DNA from: Tausonia pullulans
Lineage: Eukaryota; Basidiomycota; Tremellomycetes; Cystofilobasidiales; Mrakiaceae
DNA length: 64,000 nucleotides
NCBI GenBank assembly: GCA_951802195.1
Contig: OX637620.1
Span: 992,001 to 1,056,000 of the forward strand
Direction: 5' to 3'
Part shown: in pieces, positions 1 to 12,345 of the stretch
Layout: every line of letters begins with the position of its first letter
Position numbering within the stretch: position 1 is the first letter of the stretch
Program-made: the position numbers and the translations under genes
Notes under the pieces: model-generated
Told to the model about the DNA's origin: nothing
Databases searched by the model: none
Seen by the model: only the letters and a program-made list of their open reading frames with translations

Positions 1-2356
1 TACCCGCGGCACGTCGGCGGTCGTCGCGAGGACCCGAGGGCCCCTCGTCATCGACAGACTCTCAGCTCTCCATCTACTCCGATCCAGGCCTCTACAGCCT
101 TCACTCGCCTGGCGCGGCGCCATTTTCCCTCGGAGGCGCAGCTGCCGCTGCTGCTGCTGGCGGCGTCGACAGTTCGCGAATTCGGCTCGCTCCATTGACT
201 TTTCCCAGCAGTCTGACCGAGGTGCCATCGAGCCAGAGTCCAAGAGGGTCGCCCCCACAGGCGGACGTGCCTGGCGAAAGCCCCTCAGCGCCAAAAAAGC
301 AGCGGAGTTCCTCCTCTATGCGAATTTCAGAGCCGCATCCGCCGGCTTTCGCCTCTTCTTCGGCATGGCGTGAGCCAGCCGCTATGTGGCGAGGGGATCC
401 GTCGTGTTCTTCCGATCGTCTCTCACTCAACAGCTTAGCGCGAGAGTCGGTTGACGAGGAGATGGATGCCGGGTGGACGGGGACAACACCGGAGCCGGTC
501 CTGCCGCCGCCGCGACGTTTGATGTCGAAATCGGACGATGGATGGTGAGTAGGGCATCCCTAGGCTCTCCTGCCTTACTATCACCACTGAACGAATGCCA
601 CTCCCCAGGCGCTACGAGCTAACCGTCGTTCAGCAGCCGGTGCGCGCGCGGGCCTGTGGCTTCAGCGATAAGGTGCGTCGAGCCAATTCAATTTTCCCAG
701 AACAATCGAGCGTCGGGGCGTGTTAGCTGAGCGTTCAACGATTTTTATTTGTTTATTTAGGACCGAAGTGAGTCGTTCCTTTCTTTTCAAACAATCATCC
801 ATGCGGGCAAAGTTGATCTCATATTTGCCACTTTAACAGGATCGTTATCTCCTACCCCCATCGTTATGCTTTCAATTTTCGACCGGGAGAACCGGCCTAT
901 TCCCACACTGTCAGTCGTTCACGGCGCTCAATTGGCTGACTGCCTGCGATTAGATGTATTGACTACGATATCATCCTCTACCCCTGACGCAGCTCGATCC
1001 CGGTCCACTTTCTCGTTCTAGCCGTCGACCTCTGGTCAGCAGACGGCGTGCAGGAAAAGAATCATGTCCTCCTGCCATCGGCTCGTGCGCTCGTGGCCGC
1101 AGGGGCTGCCGGGCCACCGTCTCACGGGGCCTCGTCGAGAGAGCGGAGTGAGTTGTTTGTTGCTTCCACAATTGATGGGGCGTACACGAGCTCAGCCGAT
1201 GTACTCAACTGAACTCCTTGTTCTATTCGCAAACAAGCAGCCGAGTCTTTGTCGCCTTCGCAAACGACACCTTTGCCTGTCGTTGGTTGGGAACCGGGCA
1301 AAGGCGCGTCCACGTCCGGCCGGCCGTCCTCTCAAACGAGCGAGCCCGGGCGGTTCTCTTTTCCGCCGCTGGACCATTCGCAAGCCAAGTCGATGGATTG
1401 GACCGACTCGCATTTCGCATCGCACGACCCGATGGCTTACCGCGACCGCCGACGACAAAGCTCCCTCTCGTCCGTCGCGACGCACGCTCTGTCATACTTC
1501 AGCGGTGGCCCAGACCGGCGTGACTCTGCATCGACCCAGGCGTCCTCGTTTATCGACCCCAACTCCGGTTGGCAGTCCTCAGCGTCGTCGTACCATCGAC
1601 CATCGACTAGCTCGGATGCCTACCCATCCCCAGGAGGTGTCCACCCGCTTGTCGCCGAGATGTCTACTTTCGGCCTGGACTCGCCTGCCCTTGGGTACGC
1701 CAAGCTTCCTCCGCTTGGATCGCTTTCATCCGCGGCACACTCGGCCTCGGCCTCCACATCCAGTCTTACACTGGGAGGTCTCGAGGCTCAGCAGCAGCAG
1801 CAGCATCCAAACACCCCTCTCGACGGCTCCTCGCGTGTCCTCCCACCTTTGCCGCCCACTCCGCTGCCTCCTGTACTTGGGCCACCGGCACCGGTCTCCC
1901 GCGCGCTAGCAGGCGGCCTTGTCACCACGGCCGAACGGCTCGTCGACCCGCAGGGGGCGTTACAAGTGTTCTTCTTCGGACACGAGGTGTCAGCGCGCCT
2001 CGAGGGCACGTACAGGCTCAAGTTCACGCTGGTCAGGTGAGAGAATCCGCTCATCCTTTGAGCGTAGAGATCGCATTTTGAACCTCGTCCCTTCTCTCTC
2101 TTAGAACGGACAAGACGGATGTTCTCGCGACGGTCCTTTCAGAGCCCTTCACGGTCTACTCTGGCAAGAAATTCCCTGGCCAGCTTGAGCCGTCGGAGCT
2201 CACTAAGCACTTCATTGCCCAGGGCGTCAAGCTCCCAACAGTGAGTCGCTGCCCACCTTGATGATGTCTGTCTGCCTTCTCGTCTCACCATTTTTTATTC
2301 TTATTTTGCCCTATCAGCGTCGGCGCAAAGAGTCGGCCGCCTCGGATAGCGACTGA
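1..2356 (+). CDS. Velvet-domain transcriptional regulator (VelB-like), 5' end outside the window
   Basis: Velvet factors are fungal DNA-binding regulators of development and secondary metabolism that work as homo- or heterodimers. The reading frame is open to the left edge, so the N-terminus is missing. I see exons 1-544, 609-672, 761-767, 840-909, 993-1147, 1241-2036, 2105-2240 and 2318-2356. The first half of the velvet domain (YELTVVQQPVRARACGF, then PTPIVMLSIFD and LVLAVDLWSADG) and the second half (FFFGHEVSARLEGTYRLKF, then FTVYSGKKFPGQLEPS) are separated by about 240 residues rich in Ser, Pro and Gln. A split domain is the known hallmark of VelB. The protein ends in a short basic-acidic tail (RRRKESAASDSD). 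The exon of 761-767 is only 7 nt long but is needed to restore the conserved DRR motif. Family assignment is firm; the VelB subgroup is inferred. Confidence 0.88.
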
Positions 2357-2688
2357 TAGACTACCACGTCGTTATTGCCTCGCCCTCCCTCATCTTCCCC
2401 ATCTCCCAAATGATAAAACCTCCCCCTCCTCCGCTTAGTTATACTTGTTCGCCTTTCCTGGCTCCCTCCTTCGTCACTCGTCTGTCTTCCCCACTCCCGC
2501 GTCATTTACTTCGCTCATGTCCAGCCCATTCTTGGCCCCTTCTGTCAGCCTTATTAGCATGAGAGAATACACTTCACGTATCATTTCACCACCACCTCCC
2601 CCCGCCCCATCCCGCGTTTTGCTACTTCGCCTCATTGTCCCTGCAAATCAAGAGAGAGAGCGAGCTTCCTTCCTTTCCCGGCATCATC
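2357..2688. other. Intergenic: convergent 3' ends of velvet gene and molybdenum-cofactor gene
   Basis: This 332-base stretch lies between two stop codons facing each other. It is pyrimidine-rich on the plus strand and should hold both 3' untranslated regions. I see no coding signal or RNA gene in it. Confidence 0.6.
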
Positions 2689-5600
2689 TCACCCGCTCCA
2701 CCCACCAGGAAGAAGCAGCCCCTCAAGCCTAGCGCCCTTCTCGACGTGCCTCGACTCTTCGCCGGCGTTTGAGGCTGGGACGAGGACGAGGATTTCGGCG
2801 CCCTTGAGGGAGCCGACGCGGGAGGACCGTTGACCGCCCGTCGAGGTGGCGAGCGGGAGGCCTGAGTGGGAGAACTCGAGTGTGCATCGGTGGTACGTTG
2901 GTCGGCCGCCGAGGGGGAGAGCATGGGTCATCTGGAAGGGGAGGACCGGTCTTTCGGTCAGACGAGGACGACCCTTTCAGTTTGTCAAGGGAGAGACGCA
3001 CCTCCACCCAGACTGGCCTGAGGCCGCGCGACTTCTCCGCCCATCCGCCGAGCCCACGGAGGGCTGGGACGACAAAGACAAAGAAAGTGACGAGCGCCGA
3101 GGCAGGGTTACCTGGGAGTGCGAAGAAGACCTTGTCTCGGCCACCGTCGGAGGCGGGGACAGTGGCGAAAGTCGTGGGCTTGCCCGGCGCCATCGCGACG
3201 CGTCCAAAGTGGATAGTCGCACCAAAACTGTGCTCGAGAAGAGGCTTAAAAAAAAGACTATTTAGTTCGCAAATCAATCCGGAGGAGTACCAACTTGAGG
3301 ACGAACCTTGACGAGGTCGCCTTCGCCCATGCTTGTGCCGCCTTGATCCATGAACAGTGAGAAGGGTCAGCTCGCGTGATACGTACACAGACGCAAATAG
3401 GAATGTACCAGTAGTTATCACGACATCGGCAACCTCGAGACCTCGGCGCATCGCAGCCTCGTGTGCTCCAGTCCTGCAAGAAACAATGTCAGGATCTGCA
3501 TCCGACTTTCGAGGCCGCTGGCGATTCGCTTACTCGTCCTTGACAATTCCGAGGTCGATGACCTCCCAGCCCATCGACTCGATCACAGCTTGCAAGGCCG
3601 GGCGGTTCGAGTCGTAGATCCCCGTCCACCCTCCAGCAGGTCGGGCGGCGGCAGGAGGCCCACTGGGCAGAGGCTCGATAGTTGCTCTGCTTGGCCTGGG
3701 AGGGAGCGGGGGAGGCTCGGTGTCTGAGGCGGTCGGGGCAGCGGCAGAGTCATTGTCAGGACTCGAGAGATTGAAGAGCTCCGAGCCCGTGGAGAGCAGG
3801 GCAACTCTGGGCTTGCGGTGAACAAGGACCTTAGAGAGGAGTGCAGCGTAAGCACCACTAGCTTTCCCACGAGCAAGCAAGACCGTATACGCACTTCCTT
3901 GCGCCCAACGCTGCCGATAAGACCAATCTCGCCACCGCTGAGGCCGATCAGCTCGTTGGCTTGCATAATAACCTCGCCTTCCTGCAGGTCGGATCCCGGG
4001 AGGCGCAAGTTCTCCCCCCTCTTAGCGGCGGGCGCAAGGACTCTGACAAAGAGCTCCTCTCCCGAAGGCGACGCTAAACAATGCAACAATCTCAGCGCAA
4101 GAGGAAGATGAGGAGGCGGTCCAACGAGACTTACCCGATATAAGCTCCGTGTCCTCGACCATCACGATACAGTCGGCACCAGAGGGAACGGGTCCTCCGG
4201 TGGTGACGCGCTCAATTTGACCTCGCTCCAGCGGCCGGGCAGAGTCCTTTGGGCGGACAGGGTAGTCGCCAGGCCCATCCTCCGCTGTAAGCAACGGTCA
4301 GCCGGAGAACGTGGGAGTAGACCGGAACAAGAAGAATTCTTACAGTGGAAAGCGTAGCCATCGACGTTAGTCGAATGCCATAGAGGTAAGGGGTGCGGAG
4401 CTGAAATCGACTCGGCGAGAACATGCCCGGCAATCTTGGGATTGAGCTTCGGATGACTGGTAAGCTTGATCGGATAAACATAGGGGATCCCAGGGTGACT
4501 CACATGTCTCTTCTCGGTACCAAGGCCTGAAGATCCAATGACCCGGTTGATTATTTCAACGGCATCGGCTAGAGGTGTGAGAACATGTGGTGAGCGACGC
4601 TGCCTGCTTGAGACTGGGCGGAAGGACGGCCACAGTCAGCGAAACGTTCAGGTGATAGACACGCGCCAAACTGCTACTCACCCGGCTGGTTAGGTCGCGG
4701 GTGAACATGGCCCTGTCGGTGATGGTGATGGTGGTGATGCTGGTGGTGGTGCTGGTGGCTGTGTTGTGTGAGATCGTGCGCAGTCGTGTCGGCGGTGACC
4801 GCCTGGCTCGAGATTGCCGGACCATTGGTGCACGAGACGATAGGTTCCGCCGTCCGGGGACCATGCAACTCTTCGACAGCCTGCTTGGCAGAGGAAGAGT
4901 TGCCAAGAAGCGAGAGCATATGCTGCAGGAGAGGGATCTGGCAACGAAGAGCATCATAGGTTATCAGTCTGTCGGTTGCGCGTCCCAATACTACCTGGCT
5001 CCCTCACTAGGACATTCATCCCATCCTTGACGCCGCCCTTGCTGCCGGGAAGGGCGACTACGAGTGTTCGCTTTTTAGAACAGATAAGGCCACACAGCGG
5101 GTTCGAGAGGGCCGCAAACGGGGTCTTGCTGAGGCCATAAGCGGTCAGGGCCTGGGAAAGCGAGGGCAGCTGCTTGTCCAGAAGTGGCGTGAGGGCCTAG
5201 GAGTGTCCTGGGTCAGCTAGTCGGGCAATAACTTGAGTAAGGCAGACCGCTGACTTCGACAGTCACGTCGCGTTCGCCCCATCCCGTGCCTCCCGTGCAG
5301 ATGATGACGTCCACGCCGTCGTCGTCATCCGCCCACGAGCGGACCATGCTCCGGATGGCGGCGACATCGTCCGGAGCGATCTCTGTGCGGATGTTTGAGA
5401 AGAGGCTGGGCGAGATGCCGAGGAGGCTGGCCGAGATGTCAGGGCCCGTCTTGTCTAGATCAGCCTGACCCGGGTAGGCGGCCGTGTCGGAGACTGTGAG
5501 TGTGTATGCATGCCGGCGATGGTTAGTCGGGTCTGAGAGAGGAATTTGAAGGACACTAAGGGTCACTCCCTCGTGAGGACGGCTGCCTTGTATAGCGACA

Positions 5601-5911
5601 TGTTGGTCGAGGAGGTCGTCTCGTGCCGACGTGAGCGGGGAGGATAAGGACAGTGAGGGAACGGTGCGCTCTTCTGGAGGCGACGGCTCGTGCGCGGGAT
5701 TCAAGGCAAGGTCCAACCGCTCCGCAACTGAATGACTTCGACTGGATTTTCGCTCTAACTTTCCCTCCCAACACCGACCATCCCTTCTCGGGCTAAGTAG
5801 GCGCAGTGGAGCACCCGTCCTTGTCCCCTTAACAAGGACTTGGACCTTCGATGGGTGTACATTCCCATGTCTAATGGCTTCCGACGGCGGAGAACGCAGA
5901 TTCCCATCCAT
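2689..5911 (-). CDS. Gephyrin/CnxE-type molybdenum insertase (MogA-MoeA fusion)
   Basis: Two-domain enzyme for the last steps of molybdenum cofactor synthesis: adenylation of molybdopterin (G domain) and molybdate insertion (E domain). Reading leftward, the MogA-like domain comes first ([12 protein letters not shown], then [35 protein letters not shown]). A linker with a histidine-rich tract follows, then the MoeA-like domain ([68 protein letters not shown]) and domain IV (TGGQRSSRV). The order G then E is that of gephyrin and fungal CnxE, not of plant Cnx1. There are many short introns; one clear case is 3276-3345, where the GGTS motif is rebuilt across a neighbouring splice. The ATG at 5911 gives about 115 residues before the MogA core, which is long, so the true start may be further in or in another exon. 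The product should support nitrate reductase and other molybdoenzymes. Confidence 0.9.
4702..4766 (-). other. Histidine-rich linker between MogA and MoeA domains
   Basis: This part of the molybdenum insertase gene encodes a run alternating His and Gln and then seven consecutive His ([16 protein letters not shown]), followed by RQGHVH. It lies between the G and E domains. The DNA is a simple CAC/CAT/CAG repeat, read as GTG/ATG/CTG on the plus strand. Confidence 0.85.
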
Positions 5912-7683
5912 CGCCCCCCCTTTCCTCGTCTCGACTTGCCGGAGACCATCTTCGGATGTTGACTTCGCTTGACGGACGGGGAGAGGGAGCGAAGACCTTT
6001 ATTTCATGTCCTCCCTCCTTAGTCCCTAGCGGACGATGGGGGGTGGGGAAAAACCAAAGTGTCGCAGATTCCCTTGTCTTTTCAACCCTTCCTTTTGGTT
6101 CGATGGCCTCTTTTCCCCGTGGGAGAAGGGTCGTCTGCCATCTGGTCCTGTAATACTTTGGTTTGCTTATCCTACCCGTTGGCGTGCGCATCTTGCCTGT
6201 CTTGTGTGTACTTCCTTTCCAAAGAGGCCCGCGCCGTAAGCAAGCTGTCTAGTCGAGTTGTGTGCTTGCCCTTCACGCGCCAGACCATCGAAGTCTTGTT
6301 TGCTTCCCCTTGTTTACTTTTGAGTAAAATCCTTTGACTCACATTGAGGATCCTTCGCGGCCCAGTCTGCGCAAAGATGGATAGCCGTAGCTCAAACGAG
6401 CTACATACAGGCACAGTGCGCCCGCGGAGGATGGACTCCTTTATCTGTCTGGACCGTGACGTACTCGTCGTAAGCGGATCTGCATATGCTGGTGACCTTT
6501 TCGAGCTATCCCGATAAGATCAAGTATGGCGTTCATGCAACAGGAGAGCAAGAAACGAGCCCGAGCGCGCGCAAGCAGCTCTCTCCGACGCTTCCGACGT
6601 CCGCCCTTACGTACAACTCCGCTGCACTTGATGGCAAGACTCGATTACTACGGGTAGAAATAGTGAGCTAACGATGGCTTGAAGAAGAGCATGTGGGTTC
6701 ATCGGTGAACCTATATTCAGGTTCGAGTCTAAGAGACCGCCGGGAGACGGTGAGCTCTCGGCTCTCGCGGGCGAGCAAGTACTCATGCAGGGTCGTCTTT
6801 CGCATCTCGTCGCTTCATAACCGCAGCCCGCAGCCGGAGGGATTTCTCTGGTCCACTCTTTGCTCATTTGGAAAGGAAGGGTGAGGAGCCACATGCCAAC
6901 ACCGAATGCGTGTCCCGCATGGTCTCCGTTTCGGTTCTCTCCGAGCAAATGAGACGGCCGACAGAGCGAGGACGAGGTCCCATCGGGAAGCTCAGCTGAA
7001 CGAACCGGCAGAGGGGGGCGCAAGCGCACCTTTTTTGACGTCCCTCGCGTGAGCATTTGAGCAGGCTACTACAAAAAGATCATCGACCTGCCGCTACGAA
7101 TGTCATATCCTCTTATCTTGTCCCCTCGCAATTCCGGTACACCATTCACGGCCATTTTGGTCGGCTCGATGATTGTGGACAGACAAGTTCAGCCGCTTCT
7201 CTGTGTGCACGCAGTGAACGTCTCCCTCCCATGAGGATGACGTCGTCCTCAGGAGGCTAGGGGTTGAAGATAGCCTCCCTCGGCCGCGGTTTTACCCTTT
7301 CAGCCTATGCCTTTTGCCGGCTCCGAACCGAATGACTGCCGCCGGCGGGCGTGTTCAGCTTTCATTTAGCGAAGTTCTCCGGGAAGGTGGGGGGGAGGGG
7401 GGAGCGCGTGGATACAACTCCGAAGATACTTCAGTTCCCAGAATAAAAACGACTCTTCACCGTTGCCATTTCGAAAGTTTTGGGAGCCATGCGGTCTTAT
7501 ACCATGTGGCACCTACATCGTTGGCCTCTCGCAGTCTCTCACAGGGTCATGTCATCCTTTCTACACTTGATCATGACTCAATATAAAAACCGGCGGTTGA
7601 ACTTCCGGTCAGTTCCTAGTCTTCTCTTCTAAAGGCTCTTCCTATCCACCACAAAGGCCCCCTTCCTTCCCCCATCCTTCGAC
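5912..7683. other. Divergent intergenic region, molybdenum insertase / peptide transporter
   Basis: About 1.77 kb between two divergent start codons, unusually long for this window. Short open frames are present on both strands, but none has a recognisable product or consistent exon signals. It contains a TATA-like box 96 bases before the transporter ATG and two TGACGTC-type motifs (near 7036 and 7238) that resemble bZIP sites. Otherwise I see nothing specific. Confidence 0.55.
7582..7588 (+). promoter_or_regulatory. TATA-like box of the OPT transporter gene
   Basis: TATAAAA lies 96 bases upstream of the ATG at 7684, with a pyrimidine-rich stretch between. Position and sequence fit a fungal core promoter; function is inferred. 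Confidence 0.5.
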
Positions 7684-10600
7684 ATGTCCTACGTCGACCC
7701 CGAGACCCTCGACGACAGGCCCGTCCACCCGCAGGAGAGGGTGGGTGTTGTCTCTCCCTAGCTTGGTTCTTGATTCTCCACCTCAGCGCTGAGCGAATCG
7801 TTCCCTTCGCCGACCACCTCAGCTTTACGATGGCAACTACGACGCGGGAGCTGTGAGGGAGAAGGAGATCGAGAGGGAGGTCAAGGACGACAAGGCTTCC
7901 AACACCGAAACCGACATCAAGGAGGTGGATCTCGAGGAGGATTCGCCATACGCCGAAGTCCGGGCGTAAGTGCTTCACCAATCATCATCTTCAGGAACCA
8001 GTTTCGGCCCTAACATCCGATCTGCAATCCCAGCGCCGTCTCGAACACGGATGACCCCTCTCTTCCGGTCAACACCTTCCGTACTTGGCTCCTAGGATGC
8101 ATCTGGGCTATTATCCTCCCCGGGTGAGTGATCCATAGTTTGATCTGAAAGTGGCAGTCCAAGCTGAGACCAGTTTTCCCTTTCCAGAGTCAATCAGTTC
8201 TTCTTCTTCCGCTATCCCGTGAGGAATTTGTCGCTGTTCTAGCGACGATCATATGCCCGCCTTACTGAACCAACTTTGGCTCTCCAGTCGGTCAGCGTCC
8301 CCAGTCTCGTCGCCCAGGTATGTGGTTCATCATCATCGCGCTCAAGTTCAGGAAAAGATCATTGGCTGACAACAAATTACTCAACAGCTCCTTACGTGGC
8401 CCGTCGGAATGTTGATGCACGAGATTCTCCCTCACCACCGGTTCTTCAAGTCAGTAATGGTCTTGAATTTCTGTTCGATTATGCCGAGGCTGACCAGAAT
8501 CTGCTCCGCACCCTAAATTGCAGCCCTGGGCCCTTTAACATTAAGGAGCACACCCTCATCACTGTCATGGCCAACGTCTCCGCCCAGTCGGCGTACGCCA
8601 CTGGTGCGACCTCCCTTTTTGAGCTAGTGTCACTCCGGCATAGCTGATCCTTTTCGCACCGTTCAGACATCATCGCCGTTCAGCGCTTCTTCTACGACCA
8701 GAGGTGGTCATTCGGCTACCAGATTTGCCTTGTCGTCTCGACGCAGTGCATTGGTTTCTCAATGGGTGGTCTCCTCCGCCAGTTCCTCGTCTGGCCCTCG
8801 GCTATGATCTGGCCCTCAACTCTCATCAACACTTCACTCTTCAACACCCTTCACGGTGTCGAGTCTGAAGGAGACGGCCGCGGCGGATGGTCAAGGCAGG
8901 GGATGTGTCAGTCCCGGTCTCGCGATATCAAACCTTGTGTGTTCCGTCTGACCGCTGCGAGCAATCTCAGTCGGCATCTCCACTGGGGCCTCGTTCATCT
9001 GGAGCATCTTCACCACCTACCTCGCCACGTTCCTTCAGTACTTTGACTGGATGACGTGGATCGCACCCCAGAACAAGATCCTCAACCAGGTGACCGGCTA
9101 CGTGAGAACTACCCTTCGTCGATCATTCGTCTGCCCAGACGGCCATGTTCTGACGGAGCCTGGGTAATCCACAGCAATCTGGCATGGGGCTCTCCCTCCT
9201 CACTTTCGACTGGGGAATGTGTGTTGATTGCTTCCATGGAAGATCCTCATTCAGACCTTGTGTATTGACGACTTGCTTGATACCCCGACAGTATCTCCTA
9301 CATCGGTGTCCCCATGGCCACTCCTTGGTGGGCTGCTGCCAACATCGCCGGAGGATTTGTGGTCTTCGTCTGGTGCGTCGCCCCGGCGATCTACTACTCC
9401 AATGTCTGGTACTCGGCGTACCTTCCGTTCTCGTCCGCCGTTTCGTATGATCGCTTCGGAAACAGCTGTGCGTCCGCCTCCCAGCCTACTACTCTCTGCT
9501 TCCTGACGTGATATTCCTTCTCCAACTTAAAGACAAGCCCACCAAGATTCTCACCGATTTCGTTTTCGATAAGGCAAAGTACTCGGACTACTCGGAGATC
9601 TACCTCTCTTCGACCTTTGCCCTTGCCTACGGCATGTCGTTCGCCTCCCTGTGCGTCAATATTCGAGAATGCTTGTTACGGAACGTGATGTCGTTTAACA
9701 ACAATGCTATCCACAAACAGCACCTCTATTCTCGTCCACACTTTCCTCTACTACCGGAAAAGTATTTGGAACCAGGCTCGCCGCTCCCTCAAAGATGAGG
9801 AGGACATCCACGCCAAGCGTGAGTTACTTTTCAAGGGTTTGTTCTGCCTTTCCTGATGACAGCCCTGCATCTCCAGTCATGGCCGTTTATCCCGAGGTAC
9901 CGATGTGGTGGTATGCTCTTACCTTCCTCCTCAACTTTGCCCTCGGCTTTGCCGCCATCCTCGCCTGGCCCACTGGCTTGCCTGCTTGGGTGGGTTCCCA
10001 CATCTCCACGTTCTTCGCTTGTCCCTCAGCAGACCTGACATACTCAATCTCATATGCAGGCCTACATCATCTCCCTCATTATCGCCTTTGTCTTTGCGCT
10101 GCCGATCGGAATCGTCCAGGCCATCACCAACCAACAAGTCGGCCTCAACGTCATCACCGAGGTGAGAATCGTTTTCCGCGGATGATGCCGTCCAAGGATG
10201 CCGCTGATGATTACATCCTTCCCAGATGATCGTCGGCTACATGGTTCCTGGACGCCCCGTCTCGATGATGATCTTCAAGGTGAGCGATTATAGTGCAGCC
10301 TTCGTCTCATTTGACAGTATTGACCCTGCTGCAATTTTCCACAGACCTACGGTTACATCACGATGGCTCAGGCTATGTCGTTTGTATCCGACCTCAAGCT
10401 CGGCCACTACATGAAAATCCCCCCTCGGTGAGTTCGTTGCGGAAGGGGCATGGGATGGAACGCGCACTTATCCCTTCTCCCTATCTAGTCTCATGTTCTG
10501 GGGACAGTGCGTTGCCACTGTTATTGCCTGCTTCGTCCAGATCGGAGTTCAGGACTGGATGTTGTGCGTCGTCGCATAATCTCCCACTTAACACTGGTTA

Positions 10601-11735
10601 TCAGCCGTCCGCTGACTATGTCACTCGTTGACCACTGCCGTCTCGTTAGCTCGAACATTCCCAACATGTTCGCATCATTTATTTCATTTTTTAAGTTAGT
10701 GTCTTCGGCTTATATTTCCCTTTTGCAGGTGCGACAAGAGTACTTCTGCTTCGAACGCCTTCTGGTGCCCTTCAACCCAGACTTTCGGTTCTGCGTCCAT
10801 CATTTGGGTGTGTCCTACTTTTTCATTCGCTGTTTGACAGTTAGGTAACGCTAAGCTAACTATGGTCGCTATTACAGGGAGTTATTGGACCCGCCCGTAC
10901 TTTTGGCCCCGGCGCCATGTTCACCAACCTGAACTACTTTTTCCTTGGTGCGTCTAACTAATGTGCGGGGTGCCGCGTAGAACCAGAAGAATCTTCTGAC
11001 AAAGATGCTTTCTTCAGTCGGGGCCATCGTCCCGATTCCCTTCTACTTCCTTGCCAAGCGCTACCCCAACTCGATGTTCAAAGTGAGCAAGCTAGAATAA
11101 TGCATCACCTAGCCACATTCTTGCAACTGACGCCTTTTTCTCTCATCATGACAGTACATCAACTGGCCCGTCATCTTTTCGGGGACTGGTCTCATGCCCC
11201 CTGCTCTTCCTGTGCGTAGAGCTCGCAGTATCACTGGGCCACGTCATCCTCCTCATCTCTTTCTGACTTAACATTTCCCGTACTTCATTTCAGATCAACT
11301 TTATATCCTTCTGCATGGTCTGCTTCCTCTTCAACTACGTTATTCGCCGCAAGGCTTTTGCCTGGTGGTCCAAGTACAATTACGTGTGTGGAGTTCCCTC
11401 CACCTCCTTTGGTCGTCTTTCACATAGATTGACGATCGGAACTTCATAACAGATTTTCGCCGCCGGTCTATCTTCGGGATACGCCATCGGCGTCATCCTC
11501 ATCTTCTTCTGCCTTCAATATCCGAAGAACGGCACTATCGGCGCGGATTCAATTCAAACGTGGTGGGGCAACGTATGTCATAAAACTTGACTGTTTCGCT
11601 CTACAAACTGAGGGGACTAACATAACCAACCACCTCATCTGGCAGACCGTCTACCAGAACACGGCCGACGCCGAAGGAGTCCCATACTACGGTGGTGCCG
11701 ACAAGGGTTTCGGACGTCCTGTCGGATCGTGGTAG
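7684..11735 (+). CDS. OPT-family oligopeptide transporter
   Basis: Proton-coupled plasma-membrane importer of small peptides (tetra-/pentapeptides, glutathione) or related ligands. The ATG at 7684 begins [11 protein letters not shown]. An acidic, Lys/Glu-rich cytosolic N-terminus is followed by many hydrophobic segments. Family signatures are visible in order: [17 protein letters not shown] with the preceding Asn supplied across a splice, [50 protein letters not shown] with [25 protein letters not shown], and the C-terminal [11 protein letters not shown]. About twenty short introns interrupt the gene, most of them 50-80 bases. The stop is TAG at 11733. Regulation by nitrogen source is typical of the family but is not shown by the sequence. 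Whether it carries peptides or glutathione cannot be told here; it is less like the YSL metal branch. Confidence 0.92.
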
Positions 11736-12345
11736 TTCCATCCCCTTTTTCATTGGCTGTCTCGCGCAGGGGAAGTAATTTAGGCTGCCGATGGACTCGT
11801 GGTTAGTGGCGCGCAGCTACCTATCATGGTCCGTCTGATACTTGCCGCTCCTCTCTGTAACTGGCATTCAGTCAGTTACATTTCCGCTTCCTTCCAGTAG
11901 TATACGAATGACTATCTATGTACGCCAAAGTATAAGATGAAAACAAGTCACGTTGTAGCATCAGTGCTGGTCCCACGAAAGGCAATTCTGCTTATGCTTT
12001 GTTGGCAAAAGCTTGAAAAGGTAAGCTCGTGGGACAATGCAGCTTGCAGGCGGGATCTCTCTTCCGAGTGTGTGCCTCTCTCAGGCTCCTGCTGTAGCGT
12101 GAGGGTAAGGAGCCAAAACTCGTCGTGCCCGAATGTTTCCATCGCACCCGGCTTTTCTCCGAACAGAACGGCTGTGCTGCGGATGAGGCTGCCAGAAAAC
12201 TCCGCCTCGCCCGTAGGCCTCACGCTTCAATGCTCATTCGCCCTTCACTCGCGTCTCCCGTCGCGCTCTCTCCGACTCCGCCCTCGTGGATCTGTTTCAC
12301 GATCCAGCTTGCCTCTTCCCCTCTGACCATATTAGCCTCTCCCGC
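11736..12345. other. Intergenic: 3' end of OPT gene and upstream region of small membrane protein
   Basis: 610 bases without a supported gene. The left part should be the 3' untranslated region of the transporter and contains a perfect hairpin at 11856-11880. The right part is CT-rich just before the next ATG, as is usual for promoters in this window. Confidence 0.55.
11856..11880 (+). repeat. Perfect 8-bp inverted repeat downstream of OPT gene
   Basis: TGTAACTG and CAGTTACA flank a 9-nt loop, about 120 bases after the stop codon. An RNA hairpin in the 3' untranslated region is possible; its role is unknown. Confidence 0.6.

Noticed and set aside
6660-6740. tRNA-like B-box (GGTTCGAGTCT near 6719)
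   Set aside because: No A-box and no foldable acceptor or anticodon arms at the right distances.
6430-7120. Three GATA-factor-type motifs between the molybdenum insertase and OPT genes
   Set aside because: The number is no more than expected by chance in 1.8 kb; not evidence of nitrogen control by itself.
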